Below are positions 53,996-63,408 of a DNA stretch of 64,000 bases, piece by piece. Where the stretch lies: NCBI GenBank assembly GCA_017860275.1, contig JAFNAQ010000008.1, positions 1 to 64,000 on the forward strand, read 5' to 3'. Origin of the DNA: Bacteroidota bacterium (GTDB lineage Bacteria > Bacteroidota > Bacteroidia > Bacteroidales > P3). The notes below the pieces were generated by a model. That model worked only from the letters and a program-made list of their open reading frames with translations, did not search any database and was not told the DNA's origin. The position numbers and the translations under genes are program-made. Numbering within the stretch: position 1 is the stretch's first letter; the number at the start of each line of letters is the position of its first letter.

Positions 53996-54975
53996 TGTAT
54001 TCTAATACCTAGTTGTTGAAAACCCTTGTCGCTTTCTATGAGTGGGATAATGTATTTTACCTGTTTCTTTATCAATAAAGTGTTAGGGTCAATGCTCCAT
54101 GTCTCACCAATCCTGATATGTTTTATATCCTCAGGAAGAATATCTGAGCTAACAACCTTCTTCTCCTCAACCCCTTCATCGTTTTCAATGATAATGGTAT
54201 TCTTGATAATAAATAAATCGTCTATTTCCTTAGGAGCCTTAAACTTTGAACCGTCGTAACGAAGAATTGAGGCATCTCTCTTCTTAGCCTTGTCGAACAT
54301 AGAAAGAGTATAAGGGTTTTGAACAGGATATTTTAGTTCTTGCAGCGAGATAACGGTATCTGGAATATTAAAATCTCCAGTATTTACAATATGTTTATTA
54401 GATTGATTATTCGAAGAGTTTGGCGTTGGCACAATATCATCTGGAAATAACCAAAATAACGGAAGGTGTAGGCTATCTGCCTTTGCTTCATTGAAGCTCT
54501 TATATCTTACCATCGTTGGGCAATAAGCCTTAATTCTCTTTTCAAGGGAAAGAGTCTTGTAGTTATAGTTTACAAACTCCTCGAATTGATAGGCAGAGAT
54601 ATATGGAACAAGAAACTTAAAGACAGAATCTTTGCTTAGATTATGAGAGAAATTCTTCTGTTCGAACTCTATTACACTCTTGATAACAGAGTCTATACTT
54701 ATCTCCCTCTTTCTAATATCGTAAATCTTTACCTTCTTCTGCTGAACAGCCTTAAGGATAGTCTTAGCCATCTCTTCACGGTAATAACCTGTGATGTGTT
54801 CGAATTTCTTTGGGTTGAGACTATTGTAAATTTCCCATTCAGGATTAAATACTCCAACCTTATGGTATTCATACTCTATTGAATAGGTCTCGTTCTGAGC
54901 AAATGAATTAGTATTTAGGCTAAGCAAGAAAACTAATGATACAATTATATTTATTATTTTATTCTTCATATTCAT
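53992..54975 (-). CDS. GldN/PorN-like secreted protein with duplicated unit (second of pair)
   Basis: At 327 residues it has a signal peptide (ending NTNSFAQ) and two copies of a unit resembling GldN: a helix ending in 'QQKKVKIYDIR', then 'YQFEEFVNYNYKTLSLEKRIKAYCP' in the first half and 'IKHIRIGETWSIDPNTLLIKKQVKYIIP' in the second. In GldN the matching strand is of the form '(Y/R)+IKGFWYFDKRQSELKYRLLGIAP'. True GldN/PorN is a T9SS periplasmic ring component with one such unit. Assignment to the family is by eye. It starts inside the TAATG overlap with its paralogue. Confidence 0.65.
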   Translation of the reverse strand: MNMKNKIINIIVSLVFLLSLNTNSFAQNETYSIEYEYHKVGVFNPEWEIYNSLNPKKFEHITGYYREEMAKTILKAVQQKKVKIYDIRKREISIDSVIKSVIEFEQKNFSHNLSKDSVFKFLVPYISAYQFEEFVNYNYKTLSLEKRIKAYCPTMVRYKSFNEAKADSLHLPLFWLFPDDIVPTPNSSNNQSNKHIVNTGDFNIPDTVISLQELKYPVQNPYTLSMFDKAKKRDASILRYDGSKFKAPKEIDDLFIIKNTIIIENDEGVEEKKVVSSDILPEDIKHIRIGETWSIDPNTLLIKKQVKYIIPLIESDKGFQQLGIRIQ

Positions 54976-56033
54976 TACCTCCTTCTAATATAATAAATTG
55001 GCATTAACCCCCTTAAGCTACCATCAAGTCCTTTTATCTCAACCATAGGAGAAAGGTAGTTCGCCATTTTGATAAACTGCTTAGTCTGAATATCGAAGAA
55101 CCACTCATCGCCAAAGCGTAGGTTAGAAATATTATCAGAATTATAATTGCCTTTGATGATGGTATCCTTTTCGGAACTATTTCCAGCCTTATCTACATTG
55201 TCTATTGCAATCTTCATCTCAAATTGTCTACGCTTAATTATCTCTGCCTTGTTATATGCTTCGGTAGAGATTGGCTCAGCATATACTCTTATCTTGCCTT
55301 CTTCGGCTTTTTGGATATATGATTCGAAATATGGGACAGAATACTCTGCCTCTAGGTGTGAGTCCCACCAATGATAAGGCTTTGGATTATATATTGGAAT
55401 TGTAAAATGTATGTTTCTAGCAATGCAAAGAGTGTCTTTTAGGGTAGGAGCACCTAAAGGATATATCCAGCCAAGCTCGAAACGAAAGAATTGTTTAGGC
55501 TTAAGTTCAGAATCGTTCTTATCAATATCTACAAGCATAATAGAATCCTTTGTGATAACAGGATTATAACCTATTACTCTCTTATTGATTAGCATTGTCT
55601 CTGGATTATATGTCCACTCTTCTTCGAAGCGTATTGCTCTAATCTCTTCCTCTAATAACTTGTTTACTCCCTTATCTGATAGGCTATCATTGAATTGTTT
55701 CTTATAGGCAGCCTTAAGGTTCTTTACAACATTATTATAGGAAATTGTATCGTGTTCGAAGTTCATAAGGCTCATCTTACCCACTCTAATATCTGCCATT
55801 ATTGCGTCTATAGACTGCCACCAGAACCTTCTGTCTACAATATAATCATATACAATAGAGTCCTTTTGTTTAGTTTGTTCAATTCTAGGCTTCATAATAT
55901 CCACCTCATAGACAATTTTCTTAGATAGTATCTTATCTTGAGAGAAAGCTATTGAGGGCAAAATTGCAAGAACAATAATTATGATATTTACTAAACTGAA
56001 AAAAGGACGAAGATTAATTTTCGTCCTTTTCAT
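54975..56033 (-). CDS. GldN/PorN-like secreted protein with duplicated unit (first of pair)
   Basis: The ATG at 56033 is preferred over 56054, which lies inside clpP; it gives the signal peptide MKRTKINLRPFFSLVNIIII...AFSQ. Two repeat units are visible: 'SIDAIMADIRVGKM' with 'IRAIRFEEEWTYNPETMLINKRVIGYNPV', then 'FESYIQKAEEGKIRVYAEPI' with 'ISNLRFGDEWFFDIQTKQFIKMANYLSP'. Between them FRFELGWIYPLGAPT recalls the 'LFWVYYP' block of GldN. Located between clpP and its paralogue, away from any porKLM genes. A role in T9SS is plausible but unproven. Confidence 0.68.
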   Translation of the reverse strand: MKRTKINLRPFFSLVNIIIIVLAILPSIAFSQDKILSKKIVYEVDIMKPRIEQTKQKDSIVYDYIVDRRFWWQSIDAIMADIRVGKMSLMNFEHDTISYNNVVKNLKAAYKKQFNDSLSDKGVNKLLEEEIRAIRFEEEWTYNPETMLINKRVIGYNPVITKDSIMLVDIDKNDSELKPKQFFRFELGWIYPLGAPTLKDTLCIARNIHFTIPIYNPKPYHWWDSHLEAEYSVPYFESYIQKAEEGKIRVYAEPISTEAYNKAEIIKRRQFEMKIAIDNVDKAGNSSEKDTIIKGNYNSDNISNLRFGDEWFFDIQTKQFIKMANYLSPMVEIKGLDGSLRGLMPIYYIRRR

Positions 56034-56043
56034 TATTAATGAA

Positions 56044-56739
56044 TTATTTTTCATCCTTAGAATTTCTTATCAATATCTCGTCAATCATTCCATATTCTTT
56101 AGCCTCAGTTGCAGTAAGCCAGAAATCTCTGTCTCCGTCTTGTTCAACTTTCTCAATAGGTTGTCCCGAATGGTTAGATATTATGGTGTAAAGCTCCTTC
56201 TTTGTCTTCATTATCTCACGAGCTGCAATCTCAATATCTGATGCTTGTCCCTCAGCACCTCCTAATGGTTGGTGAATCATTACTCTTGAGTGTTGAAGAG
56301 CAGAACGTTTTCCTGCAGCTCCTGCACAAAGGAGTACAGAACCCATTGATGCTGCAAGACCAGTGCAGATAGTTGCAACATCAGGACGGATATATTGCAT
56401 AGTATCATAAATTCCTAGACCTGCATGAACGTATCCTCCCGGTGAGTTAAGGTAGATTTGAATGTCTCTCTTCGAGTCTACGCTTTCAAGAAAAAGAAGT
56501 TGTGCTTGTATAATATTTGCAACATCATCGTCAATAGCAGTGCCTAAGAATATAATTCTCTCCATCATAAGACGAGAAAACACATCCATTTGAGCAACAT
56601 TTAGCTGTCTTTCTTCAATGATTGTTGGATTAATATAAGCGTTCTTTTGGAAATGAGAAGTATAACGTTGGAATGTTAGACTATTAATGTTTGTATGTTT
56701 GGTAGCGTATTGCTTAAACTCTTTATTGAAATCTTTCAT
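56044..56739 (-). CDS. clpP: ATP-dependent Clp protease proteolytic subunit
   Basis: A 231-residue serine protease. The catalytic Ser131 is in [11 protein letters not shown], His156 is in [10 protein letters not shown], and the Asp lies near 205 before '[16 protein letters not shown]'. The N terminus is longer than in most ClpP proteins (about 38 residues before the conserved [10 protein letters not shown]), as common in Bacteroidota. clpX and tig, frequent neighbours, are not adjacent; instead clpP precedes two GldN-like genes by 10 bp. Confidence 0.96.
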   Translation of the reverse strand: MKDFNKEFKQYATKHTNINSLTFQRYTSHFQKNAYINPTIIEERQLNVAQMDVFSRLMMERIIFLGTAIDDDVANIIQAQLLFLESVDSKRDIQIYLNSPGGYVHAGLGIYDTMQYIRPDVATICTGLAASMGSVLLCAGAAGKRSALQHSRVMIHQPLGGAEGQASDIEIAAREIMKTKKELYTIISNHSGQPIEKVEQDGDRDFWLTATEAKEYGMIDEILIRNSKDEK

Positions 56740-56753
56740 ATTTATTTATTGTA

Positions 56754-57767
56754 TTATTTGTTTCTAACCATTAACATCTCTGCAAATTTAATAAGATTTG
56801 CTTTGCGAAGTATATCTATTTCTATTTTTTCAAGACTTTTCATGGCATTATCATGATACTCTTGCATCTTTTCCTTAGCAATAGAACGAATATTTAAGTC
56901 CTCATATATTTTCTTTACTGCCATCTCTTTCTCCATTCTATCGAAGGAATGTGAAGAGAAATAGTTAAGAAGTTCTTCTTTTTGCGAAGGGTTTGCTCTT
57001 TCTAGTGCCTTAAGATAAAGAAAGGTCTTCTTATTGTCTGCAATATCTGTTCCCGTAACCTTGCCAAAGTCCTCGAGATTGCTCCAACAATCTAGTATAT
57101 CGTCTTGTAATTGAAATGCAAGACCAATGTTTTCTCCAAAACTATAAAGATTATCAATATCTTCTTTCTTAGCCCCAGAAGATATAGCTCCCATCTTTAG
57201 GGCAGCAGCCAAGAGAACTGCAGTCTTAAGACGAATCATTTCTATATATTCTTCAATGCTTACATCTTCCCTTTTTTCGAATGCCATATCCATAGCCTGC
57301 CCCTGACAAATCTCAATCGAAGCAGTATTCAATGTATTCATAATCGAAATAACCTCCAAAGGAGAGGACATTGAGACAAACTCTTCTTCTAATATATATT
57401 TGAATGCAAGGGCAAACATAGTATCTCCTGAAAGAATTGCAGCATTTGTTCCAAATTTCTTATATACAGTTTCTTCACCTCTACGAAGAGGAGAAAGGTC
57501 CATTATATCGTCATGCAAAAGAGTGAAGTTATGCAATATCTCAACTCCATGTGCAGGATACAAAGCCTTGTCGAGGTCACCTTGAAATAAATCAGCACCC
57601 ATAAGAGTAAGTAAGGGTCTGATTCTTTTTCCTCCTTGGCTCATTGCGTAGGCAATAGGCTCGTAAAGCTCATTTGGCTCTCTAAGAAAAGCACGATTAA
57701 AATACGAATCTTCTCTTAAATCAAATGAAGTATTAATCTTTTCCTGTAAAAAATCTAAGCTATGCAT
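56754..57767 (-). CDS. Polyprenyl (short-chain isoprenyl) diphosphate synthase
   Basis: At 337 residues it has both aspartate-rich motifs: LLHDDIMDLSPLRRGEETVY (first, about 91-110) and GLAFQLQDDILD (second, about 217-228), plus GGKRIRPLLTLMGADLF at the substrate pocket. It condenses isopentenyl diphosphate with allylic diphosphates; the chain length (farnesyl, geranylgeranyl or longer) cannot be read reliably from the sequence. It lies 1 bp from wecB and 14 bp from clpP. Confidence 0.93.
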   Translation of the reverse strand: MHSLDFLQEKINTSFDLREDSYFNRAFLREPNELYEPIAYAMSQGGKRIRPLLTLMGADLFQGDLDKALYPAHGVEILHNFTLLHDDIMDLSPLRRGEETVYKKFGTNAAILSGDTMFALAFKYILEEEFVSMSSPLEVISIMNTLNTASIEICQGQAMDMAFEKREDVSIEEYIEMIRLKTAVLLAAALKMGAISSGAKKEDIDNLYSFGENIGLAFQLQDDILDCWSNLEDFGKVTGTDIADNKKTFLYLKALERANPSQKEELLNYFSSHSFDRMEKEMAVKKIYEDLNIRSIAKEKMQEYHDNAMKSLEKIEIDILRKANLIKFAEMLMVRNK

Positions 57768-57768
57768 A

Positions 57769-58911
57769 TTATAGATATTTAATCATTTGTTCACAAATAA
57801 ACTGAGATGCCTTCGCATCACCAAATATTTTAGGATAATTCTTAGGAGGATTGGATAAGAAAGAGTTCACTTCCTGGATTATCTTATCGTAGTTTGCGTC
57901 TACTAACTTTGCAGAACCATTCTCCACAATCTCCACCCACTCTGTCTCAGGCCTTAAAATAACACAAGGTTTCTCAAGGAAATAAGCCTCCTTTTGAACA
58001 CCGCCAGAGTCTGTAAGTATAAGTTTTGATGCGCTCTCGAGGTATATCATATCCAAAAACGAAACAGGGTCTATGATTTCTATGCTCTTTGAAACCATAA
58101 TAGACTCATAAATATCCTTGTCTAACTGCGAAGAAAGCATCTTCTTTGTTCTTGGATGAAGTGGAAGAATGACTCTTTCAGATTGAGAAATCTTCAAGAT
58201 TGCAGAGAAAATATCGTTCATTCTCTTTGCATCATCGGTGTTTGCATTACGATGAATGGTGCAAAGGATAAAGCCTTTGCCGTATTTATTATAGTATTCC
58301 GAAGTATTTTCGGTGGAATTACCAGCTATTAGACTGGAAAAATGAATAGTATTGTCATACATTATGTCACCACAATGATATACATTTGGTCTATCTATTG
58401 TTGGATTATCGCTTAATCTTAGGTCGAAGCCTTCGTTTTTAAGGTTATTTACCCCAGAAATTGTAGGGGAAAACAAGAGGGTAGAGACGTGATCTGTCAT
58501 TATCCTATTTATTTCCTCAGGCATTGACTTATTAAAAGAACGAAGTCCAGCCTCAATATGAACAATTGGAACATGAATCTTTGATGCTGCAATAGCAGCA
58601 GCAAGAGTTGAGTTTGTGTCACCGTAGATTACAAGTGCATTTGGCTTCTCTTGGACTAGTATTTCCTCAATCTTCTCAATCATCTTTGCCGTTTGTGCGC
58701 CATGAGAAGCAGAGCCTACGCCTAGGTTATACTTCGGTTTTGGTATGGATAACTGCTCGAAAAACACCTCAGACATGTTGTTATCATAATGCTGACCTGT
58801 ATGAACAATAATCTCTTCTATCTTATCTGAGAAGCAGTCTCTTATTGCCCTGCTTAAAGCCGAAGACTTTATGATTTGAGGTCTTGCACCTATAATAGTA
58901 ATTATCTTCAT
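57769..58911 (-). CDS. wecB: UDP-N-acetylglucosamine 2-epimerase (non-hydrolysing)
   Basis: Interconverts UDP-GlcNAc and UDP-ManNAc for surface polysaccharide. The 380 residues show the family blocks KIITIIGARPQIIKSSALSRAI, IVHTGQHYDNNMSEVFF, VYGDTNSTLAAAIAASK (here VIYGDTNST), VHIEAGLRSFNKSMPEEINRIMTDHVS and LTDSGGVQKEAYFLEKPCVILRPETEW. The hydrolysing (NeuC) type differs in the C-terminal half. No ManNAc dehydrogenase is next to it. Confidence 0.95.
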   Translation of the reverse strand: MKIITIIGARPQIIKSSALSRAIRDCFSDKIEEIIVHTGQHYDNNMSEVFFEQLSIPKPKYNLGVGSASHGAQTAKMIEKIEEILVQEKPNALVIYGDTNSTLAAAIAASKIHVPIVHIEAGLRSFNKSMPEEINRIMTDHVSTLLFSPTISGVNNLKNEGFDLRLSDNPTIDRPNVYHCGDIMYDNTIHFSSLIAGNSTENTSEYYNKYGKGFILCTIHRNANTDDAKRMNDIFSAILKISQSERVILPLHPRTKKMLSSQLDKDIYESIMVSKSIEIIDPVSFLDMIYLESASKLILTDSGGVQKEAYFLEKPCVILRPETEWVEIVENGSAKLVDANYDKIIQEVNSFLSNPPKNYPKIFGDAKASQFICEQMIKYL

Positions 58912-58914
58912 TTA

Positions 58915-59163
58915 TTATTTAATTTCTTTCATTAATTCCTTGTTAACATCAAGGATATTATATTTATCTCCCTTCTTACAGTCATTATAAACAGACTTAT
59001 TGCTACAAGAACAAAAGGTTTTCTCTCCAGTCAAAGGGTCAACTGAACTACAACTTCGTTTAAATTCCCCATTCTTTTTTAGGATAATCTTTACCCCAAA
59101 GAAGACTAGGCATATCAAAAGAAGAAGAACTGTAATACCAAAAATCAAGAAAAACGTTTCCAT
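58915..59163 (-). CDS. Small membrane protein with Cys-rich tail
   Basis: The ATG at 59163 is preferred to 59196 because it avoids overlap with dtd and begins METFFLIFGITVLLLLICLVFFGVKIIL, a single transmembrane helix. The 82 residues continue with KKNGEFKRSCSSVDPLTGEKTFCSCSNKSVYNDCKKGD, giving four cysteines in CSS, CSC and DCK positions that could bind a metal. Similar 'GEFKRTCS..CGC' membrane proteins occur in Bacteroidota, but the function is unknown to me. Confidence 0.75.
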   Translation of the reverse strand: METFFLIFGITVLLLLICLVFFGVKIILKKNGEFKRSCSSVDPLTGEKTFCSCSNKSVYNDCKKGDKYNILDVNKELMKEIK

Positions 59164-59173
59164 AATGCTCTTA

Positions 59174-59626
59174 TTACTCTTTATTTTTACTATCAATCAA
59201 TATCGTAACTGGCCCATCATTAACCAAAGAGACCTTCATATCGGCTCCAAATACCCCAGTTTTAATCTCTTTTCCAAGCTCTTTCTCTAAGCAGATGACG
59301 AATTTTTCATACAAAGGTATTGAAATCTCAGGCTTAGAAGCTCGTATATAGGTAGGTCTATTGCCCTTTTTAGTGCTAGCATGAAGGGTAAACTGACTCA
59401 CAAGCAGTATTTCTCCACTAATATCTTGAATGGATAGGTTCATAATTCCTTCCTTATCGTCAAAGATTCTCATCTTAACTATCTTACCACAAAGCCAGTT
59501 TATATCCTCAATATCGTCAGAATCCTCTATTCCTAAGAGTATCATCAAACCCTTATTTATTGAAGAATAGACCTTATTATCAATACTTACCGATGCACTT
59601 TCAACTCTTTGGACTACAATTCTCAT
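59174..59626 (-). CDS. dtd: D-aminoacyl-tRNA deacylase
   Basis: The 150-residue Dtd removes D-amino acids mischarged on tRNA. Signatures: MRIVVQRVESASVSID at the N terminus, LLVSQFTLHASTKKGNRPTY (the SQxT active-site motif) and VSLVNDGPVTILID (the NxGPVT motif) near the C terminus. Standard length. It starts directly at the end of rsgA, so both are translated from one message. Confidence 0.96.
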   Translation of the reverse strand: MRIVVQRVESASVSIDNKVYSSINKGLMILLGIEDSDDIEDINWLCGKIVKMRIFDDKEGIMNLSIQDISGEILLVSQFTLHASTKKGNRPTYIRASKPEISIPLYEKFVICLEKELGKEIKTGVFGADMKVSLVNDGPVTILIDSKNKE

Positions 59627-60568
59627 CTATTTGTCCTCCCATTTCTCTATCTTGAGTTCCTCACCGTGCATAATGTTTATGTAATTAGTATATCTTTCAA
59701 TACTAATCTCTCCATCTTCAACCGCTTTTATGATGGCACAGTGCGGCTCATGTTCGTGAGTGCAGTTATAAAACTTGCAATCCTTAAGTCTAGACTTCAT
59801 TTCTGGATAGTAAAGACCAACCTCTTCTCTCTTGAAATCGAACATACCAAACTCCTTAATCCCAGGAGTATCTATTATATCTCCCCCGAAATCAAGTGCA
59901 AACATCTCGGCAAATGTAGTTGTATGCATGCCTTTATAGTGCACAGATGAGATAATTCCAGTCTTAAGATCTAGGTTTGAGTCAATGGCATTAATAAGTG
60001 CAGACTTCCCAACCCCACTATGACCAGACAAAAGAGTAGTCTTATCCTTCATCATCTGGCGAAGCAGCTCTAAATTATCTCCTCTTTTTGCCGAAACTTC
60101 TACGCAATTATACCCAACTTTCGTGTAAATACCCATCATATTATCGGCATATTCCCTAAGAGATTCGTCGTAAAGGTCTATCTTATTGAAGATAATTGTG
60201 GTTGGAATCTGGTGAGCCTCTGTAGTAACAAGGAAGCGATCGATAAAACCAGTCGAAGTTCTTGGGAATACAATAGTTGCTATTAGGAATGCTTGATCGA
60301 CGTTTGCGGCTATAATTTGTGAGCGTTTCGATAGGTTAGTAGCCCTTCTTACAAGGCAATTTCTCCTGTCATAAATCTTGGTAATGATACCTTCGGATGT
60401 AGGAGTAGGCATATCGAAACCAACAATATCGCCAACGGCAATAGGATTCGTGGATTTTATGCCCTTCATTCTGAAGTTCCCACGGATGCAACACTCATAA
60501 AATGAATTATCTTTCGTTCTAACGGTGTAGTGACTTCCTGTTGTTCTGATTACAATACCTTCGCTCAT
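59627..60568 (-). CDS. rsgA: Small ribosomal subunit biogenesis GTPase
   Basis: At 313 residues: OB-fold N terminus, then a circularly permuted GTPase with G4 (IFNKIDLYD) before G1 (LLSGHSGVGKSALINAI) and G3 (DTPGIKEFG). A C-terminal zinc site follows (LKDCKFYNCTHEHEPHCAI). Acts late in 30S maturation. Its promoter box TACTTTTG (60584-60577) starts the nine-gene minus-strand run that ends with the TrmH-type gene. Confidence 0.97.
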   Translation of the reverse strand: MSEGIVIRTTGSHYTVRTKDNSFYECCIRGNFRMKGIKSTNPIAVGDIVGFDMPTPTSEGIITKIYDRRNCLVRRATNLSKRSQIIAANVDQAFLIATIVFPRTSTGFIDRFLVTTEAHQIPTTIIFNKIDLYDESLREYADNMMGIYTKVGYNCVEVSAKRGDNLELLRQMMKDKTTLLSGHSGVGKSALINAIDSNLDLKTGIISSVHYKGMHTTTFAEMFALDFGGDIIDTPGIKEFGMFDFKREEVGLYYPEMKSRLKDCKFYNCTHEHEPHCAIIKAVEDGEISIERYTNYINIMHGEELKIEKWEDK

Positions 60569-60576
60569 ATTAGATG

Positions 60577-60664
60577 CAAAAGTACTAATTATTAGTGATA
60601 TTTTTGGTTATTTACTAAGTAAAACAGCCTAATTTAGAACATATTGTTTTTTCTTGTATCTTTG
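60577..60664. promoter_or_regulatory. Divergent promoter boxes for rsgA (minus) and lepA (plus)
   Basis: TACTTTTG on the minus strand (60584-60577), 8 bp from the rsgA ATG, and TATCTTTG on the plus strand (60657-60664), 40 bp before the lepA ATG. Confidence 0.5.
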
Positions 60665-60704
60665 CATGTTAATAATTACACACAAAAAGAGAGATAAACC
60701 CTAG

Positions 60705-62492
60705 ATGAAGAACATAAGAAATTTCTGCATTATAGCACATATTGACCATGGGAAGAGCACATTAGCGGATAGATTACTTGAGTTTACAAAGACAATTTCT
60801 TCGAGAGATATGTCGGCACAAGTCTTAGACGATATGGATTTAGAAAAGGAGAGAGGTATAACAATAAAGTCTCACGCCATCCAGATGGAGTATTTGTATA
60901 AGGGAGAGAAGTTTATTCTTAACCTAATCGACACTCCGGGACACGTAGACTTTAGTTATGAGGTCTCAAGATCGATAGCTGCATGTGAAGGAGCTCTCTT
61001 AATTGTAGACGCAACCCAAGGAATTCAAGCTCAAACCATTTCGAATCTATATCAGGCTCTTGACCATGACCTAGAGATTATCCCGATTTTAAATAAGATG
61101 GACCTTCAAAACGCAATGCCAGAAGAGGTAAGTGATCAGATAATTGAGCTTATTGGATGTTCACAAGAAGACATTATACCTGCATCTGGGAAGACAGGAC
61201 TAGGCGTAGAAGCCATTTTGGAAGCCATAATAGAAAGGATTGAAGCCCCAAAAGGAGACGTTAACGCCCCACTTCAAGCCCTAATCTTCGACTCAGTATT
61301 TAATAATTTCAGAGGAATTATCTCATATTTTCGTATTATTAATGGCACATTGAAGAAGGGAGACAGGATAAAGTTTGTCAATACAGGCAAAGATTACAAC
61401 GCAGATGAGGTTGGTGTGCTTAAACTTAAGCCAGAACCAAGACCAATTCTGAGCGCTGGAGATGTTGGATACCTTATCACAGGTATTAAAACCGCCAAGG
61501 AGGTGAACGTAGGCGACACAATTACACTCTTAGACAACCCTTGTGAGAAGGCAATAGCAGGATTTGAAGCCGTAAAACCAATGGTATTCGCAGGTATATA
61601 TCCCGTTGACGCAGACGATTACGAAGAGTTAAGGTTCTCAATCGAGAAGTTACAGCTCAATGATGCCAGTTTGACCTTTGAACCTGAGAGTTCATTGGCC
61701 CTAGGCTTTGGTTTTAGATGTGGATTCTTAGGATTATTACATATGGAGATAATACAAGAGCGTCTTACAAGAGAGTTTAATATAGACGTAATCACCACAG
61801 TTCCGAACGTAAACTACAAGGTTCACACCAATAAAGGAGAGATATTAGACGTATATAACCCATCTGGATTGCCAGAACCTAACTATATTGACTTTATAGA
61901 AGAGCCATATATAGTTGCATCCATCATCACCAAGGCTGAATACATAGGATCTATACTCACATTATGCATAGAGAAAAGAGGAATACTAAAGAATCAGACC
62001 TATTTAACCTGCGATAGAGCAGAGATAGTCTTCGAGATGCCACTTGGAGAAATCGTTTTTGACTTCTACGATAAGCTTAAATCAATATCAAAAGGTTACG
62101 CTTCGTTTGACTATCACCCACTTGACTTTAAACCATCGAAGCTTGTTAGACTCGAAATTCTTCTTAATGGAGATCCAGTTGACGCACTTTCTGCATTAAC
62201 ACATACCGATAATGCGTACCCACTTGGCAGAAAGATGTGTGAAAAGCTTAAAGAGCTAATCCCAAGACAGCAGTTCGACATAGCAATTCAGGCAGCAATT
62301 GGGTCGAAAATCATAGCAAGAGAAACCGTAAAAGCCGTTCGTAAGGACGTAACAGCAAAGTGTTACGGTGGAGATATCTCAAGAAAGCGTAAGCTTCTGG
62401 AGAAACAAAAGGAAGGAAAGAAGAGAATGAGACAGGTAGGTAACGTCGAGGTGCCTCAGAGCGCCTTCTTAGCAGTTTTGAAACTTGATTAA
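60705..62492 (+). CDS. lepA: Elongation factor 4 (LepA), ribosome-associated GTPase
   Basis: The 595-residue translational GTPase has G1 ([15 protein letters not shown]), switch I ([11 protein letters not shown]), G3 (DTPGHVDFS) and G4 (NKMDL). The LepA-specific C-terminal domain is present: [41 protein letters not shown]. Full length. This gene and those after it are visibly less AT-rich than the first 10 kb of the window. Confidence 0.98.
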   Translation: MKNIRNFCIIAHIDHGKSTLADRLLEFTKTISSRDMSAQVLDDMDLEKERGITIKSHAIQMEYLYKGEKFILNLIDTPGHVDFSYEVSRSIAACEGALLIVDATQGIQAQTISNLYQALDHDLEIIPILNKMDLQNAMPEEVSDQIIELIGCSQEDIIPASGKTGLGVEAILEAIIERIEAPKGDVNAPLQALIFDSVFNNFRGIISYFRIINGTLKKGDRIKFVNTGKDYNADEVGVLKLKPEPRPILSAGDVGYLITGIKTAKEVNVGDTITLLDNPCEKAIAGFEAVKPMVFAGIYPVDADDYEELRFSIEKLQLNDASLTFEPESSLALGFGFRCGFLGLLHMEIIQERLTREFNIDVITTVPNVNYKVHTNKGEILDVYNPSGLPEPNYIDFIEEPYIVASIITKAEYIGSILTLCIEKRGILKNQTYLTCDRAEIVFEMPLGEIVFDFYDKLKSISKGYASFDYHPLDFKPSKLVRLEILLNGDPVDALSALTHTDNAYPLGRKMCEKLKELIPRQQFDIAIQAAIGSKIIARETVKAVRKDVTAKCYGGDISRKRKLLEKQKEGKKRMRQVGNVEVPQSAFLAVLKLD

Positions 62493-62504
62493 TACATATA
62501 AAAT

Positions 62505-63047
62505 ATGACAATAACATTATTTATTATCCTCGCCCTTACCTTTATAGGTGCAGTAGTAGCGATAGGATACTTCAATATCAAGAGCCTAAAAAGCTATATT
62601 GAGAACGAACAAAAGATAATATTGCTAGAGCTAAAGAAGGTTCAGGAGAAGGAAACACGCACCCTTATCACACCAATACAGCTTCAGGCTTATGAAAGAT
62701 TGATACTTTTCCTAGAAAGAATCGACCCAAATTCACTCGTATTACGCTGTTATCAACCTGGAATGAACTCAGTTTTGTTCAAGGATGTGATGATTCAGAA
62801 CATAAGAAACGAGTTCGAATACAACCAATCTCAGCAACTTTACATCTCAAATGAGGCGTGGGTGAATATCAAAAACGCCAAAGAAGAGATAATAAGTCTT
62901 ATCAATACCATCCATTCTTCTGCCCAAGAGGAGATAACTCCTACCGCATTTGCAGGACGATTGCTCGAACAATTGGCTGGGAAAAAGATGCCTTCAGAGC
63001 TTGCAAGCGAGTTCTTAAAGAAAGAAATACAAACAAAATTCAATTAA
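62505..63047 (+). CDS. Conserved Bacteroidota membrane-anchored protein (DUF7935-like)
   Basis: The 180-residue protein has one N-terminal transmembrane helix (about 3-24) then a coiled, charged segment (SLKSYIENEQKIILLELKKVQEKE). A conserved-looking block follows: LITPIQLQAYERLILFLERIDPNSLVLRCYQPG, and EFEYNQSQQLYISNEAWVNIKNAKEEIISLIN. I believe this is the family annotated DUF7935; function unknown. It lies 12 bp after lepA and 13 bp before the DRTGG-domain gene. Confidence 0.78.
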   Translation: MTITLFIILALTFIGAVVAIGYFNIKSLKSYIENEQKIILLELKKVQEKETRTLITPIQLQAYERLILFLERIDPNSLVLRCYQPGMNSVLFKDVMIQNIRNEFEYNQSQQLYISNEAWVNIKNAKEEIISLINTIHSSAQEEITPTAFAGRLLEQLAGKKMPSELASEFLKKEIQTKFN

Positions 63048-63060
63048 AAAACAAGATAAT

Positions 63061-63393
63061 ATGACTGTAAAAGACTTAGCTGAAAGACTAAATCTAAAGG
63101 TTATTTCAGGAGCACAAGGGCTTGATAGAGTTGTAGAAGGAGGATATACGTCTGACCTTTTGAGCGATGTTATGGGCAATAGTGAGATGAATCAATGCTG
63201 GATCACGCTTCAAACGCATAAGAATATCATGGCTATCGCATCATTAAAAGAGATAGCTTGTATCGTATTAGTAAAGAATCTTGAGCCAAACCCTGAGACT
63301 CTAGAACAAAGTAACGAAGAAGGCATCCCAATTCTGAGCTCTTCTAAGGAGAGTTTCGAGACAACAGGAGAGATATACGCCCTTTTGAAATAG
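63061..63393 (+). CDS. DRTGG-domain protein
   Basis: At 110 residues the whole protein fits a single DRTGG-type domain: TVKDLAERLNLKVISGAQGLDRVVEGGYTSDLLSDVMGN, then CWITLQTHKNIMAIASLKEIACIVLVKNLEP and EGIPILSSSKESFETTGEIYALL. Stand-alone DRTGG genes followed by a PHP-domain gene often precede [FeFe]-hydrogenase or related redox genes in anaerobes; that continuation would be outside the window. Molecular function is not known. Confidence 0.82.
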   Translation: MTVKDLAERLNLKVISGAQGLDRVVEGGYTSDLLSDVMGNSEMNQCWITLQTHKNIMAIASLKEIACIVLVKNLEPNPETLEQSNEEGIPILSSSKESFETTGEIYALLK

Positions 63394-63408
63394 TATGAAC
63401 AAAGGAAG

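Noticed and set aside
53992-56033. The two GldN-like genes considered as one gene split by a frameshift
   Set aside because: Each has its own signal peptide and complete pair of repeat units, and they join by a regular TAATG overlap.
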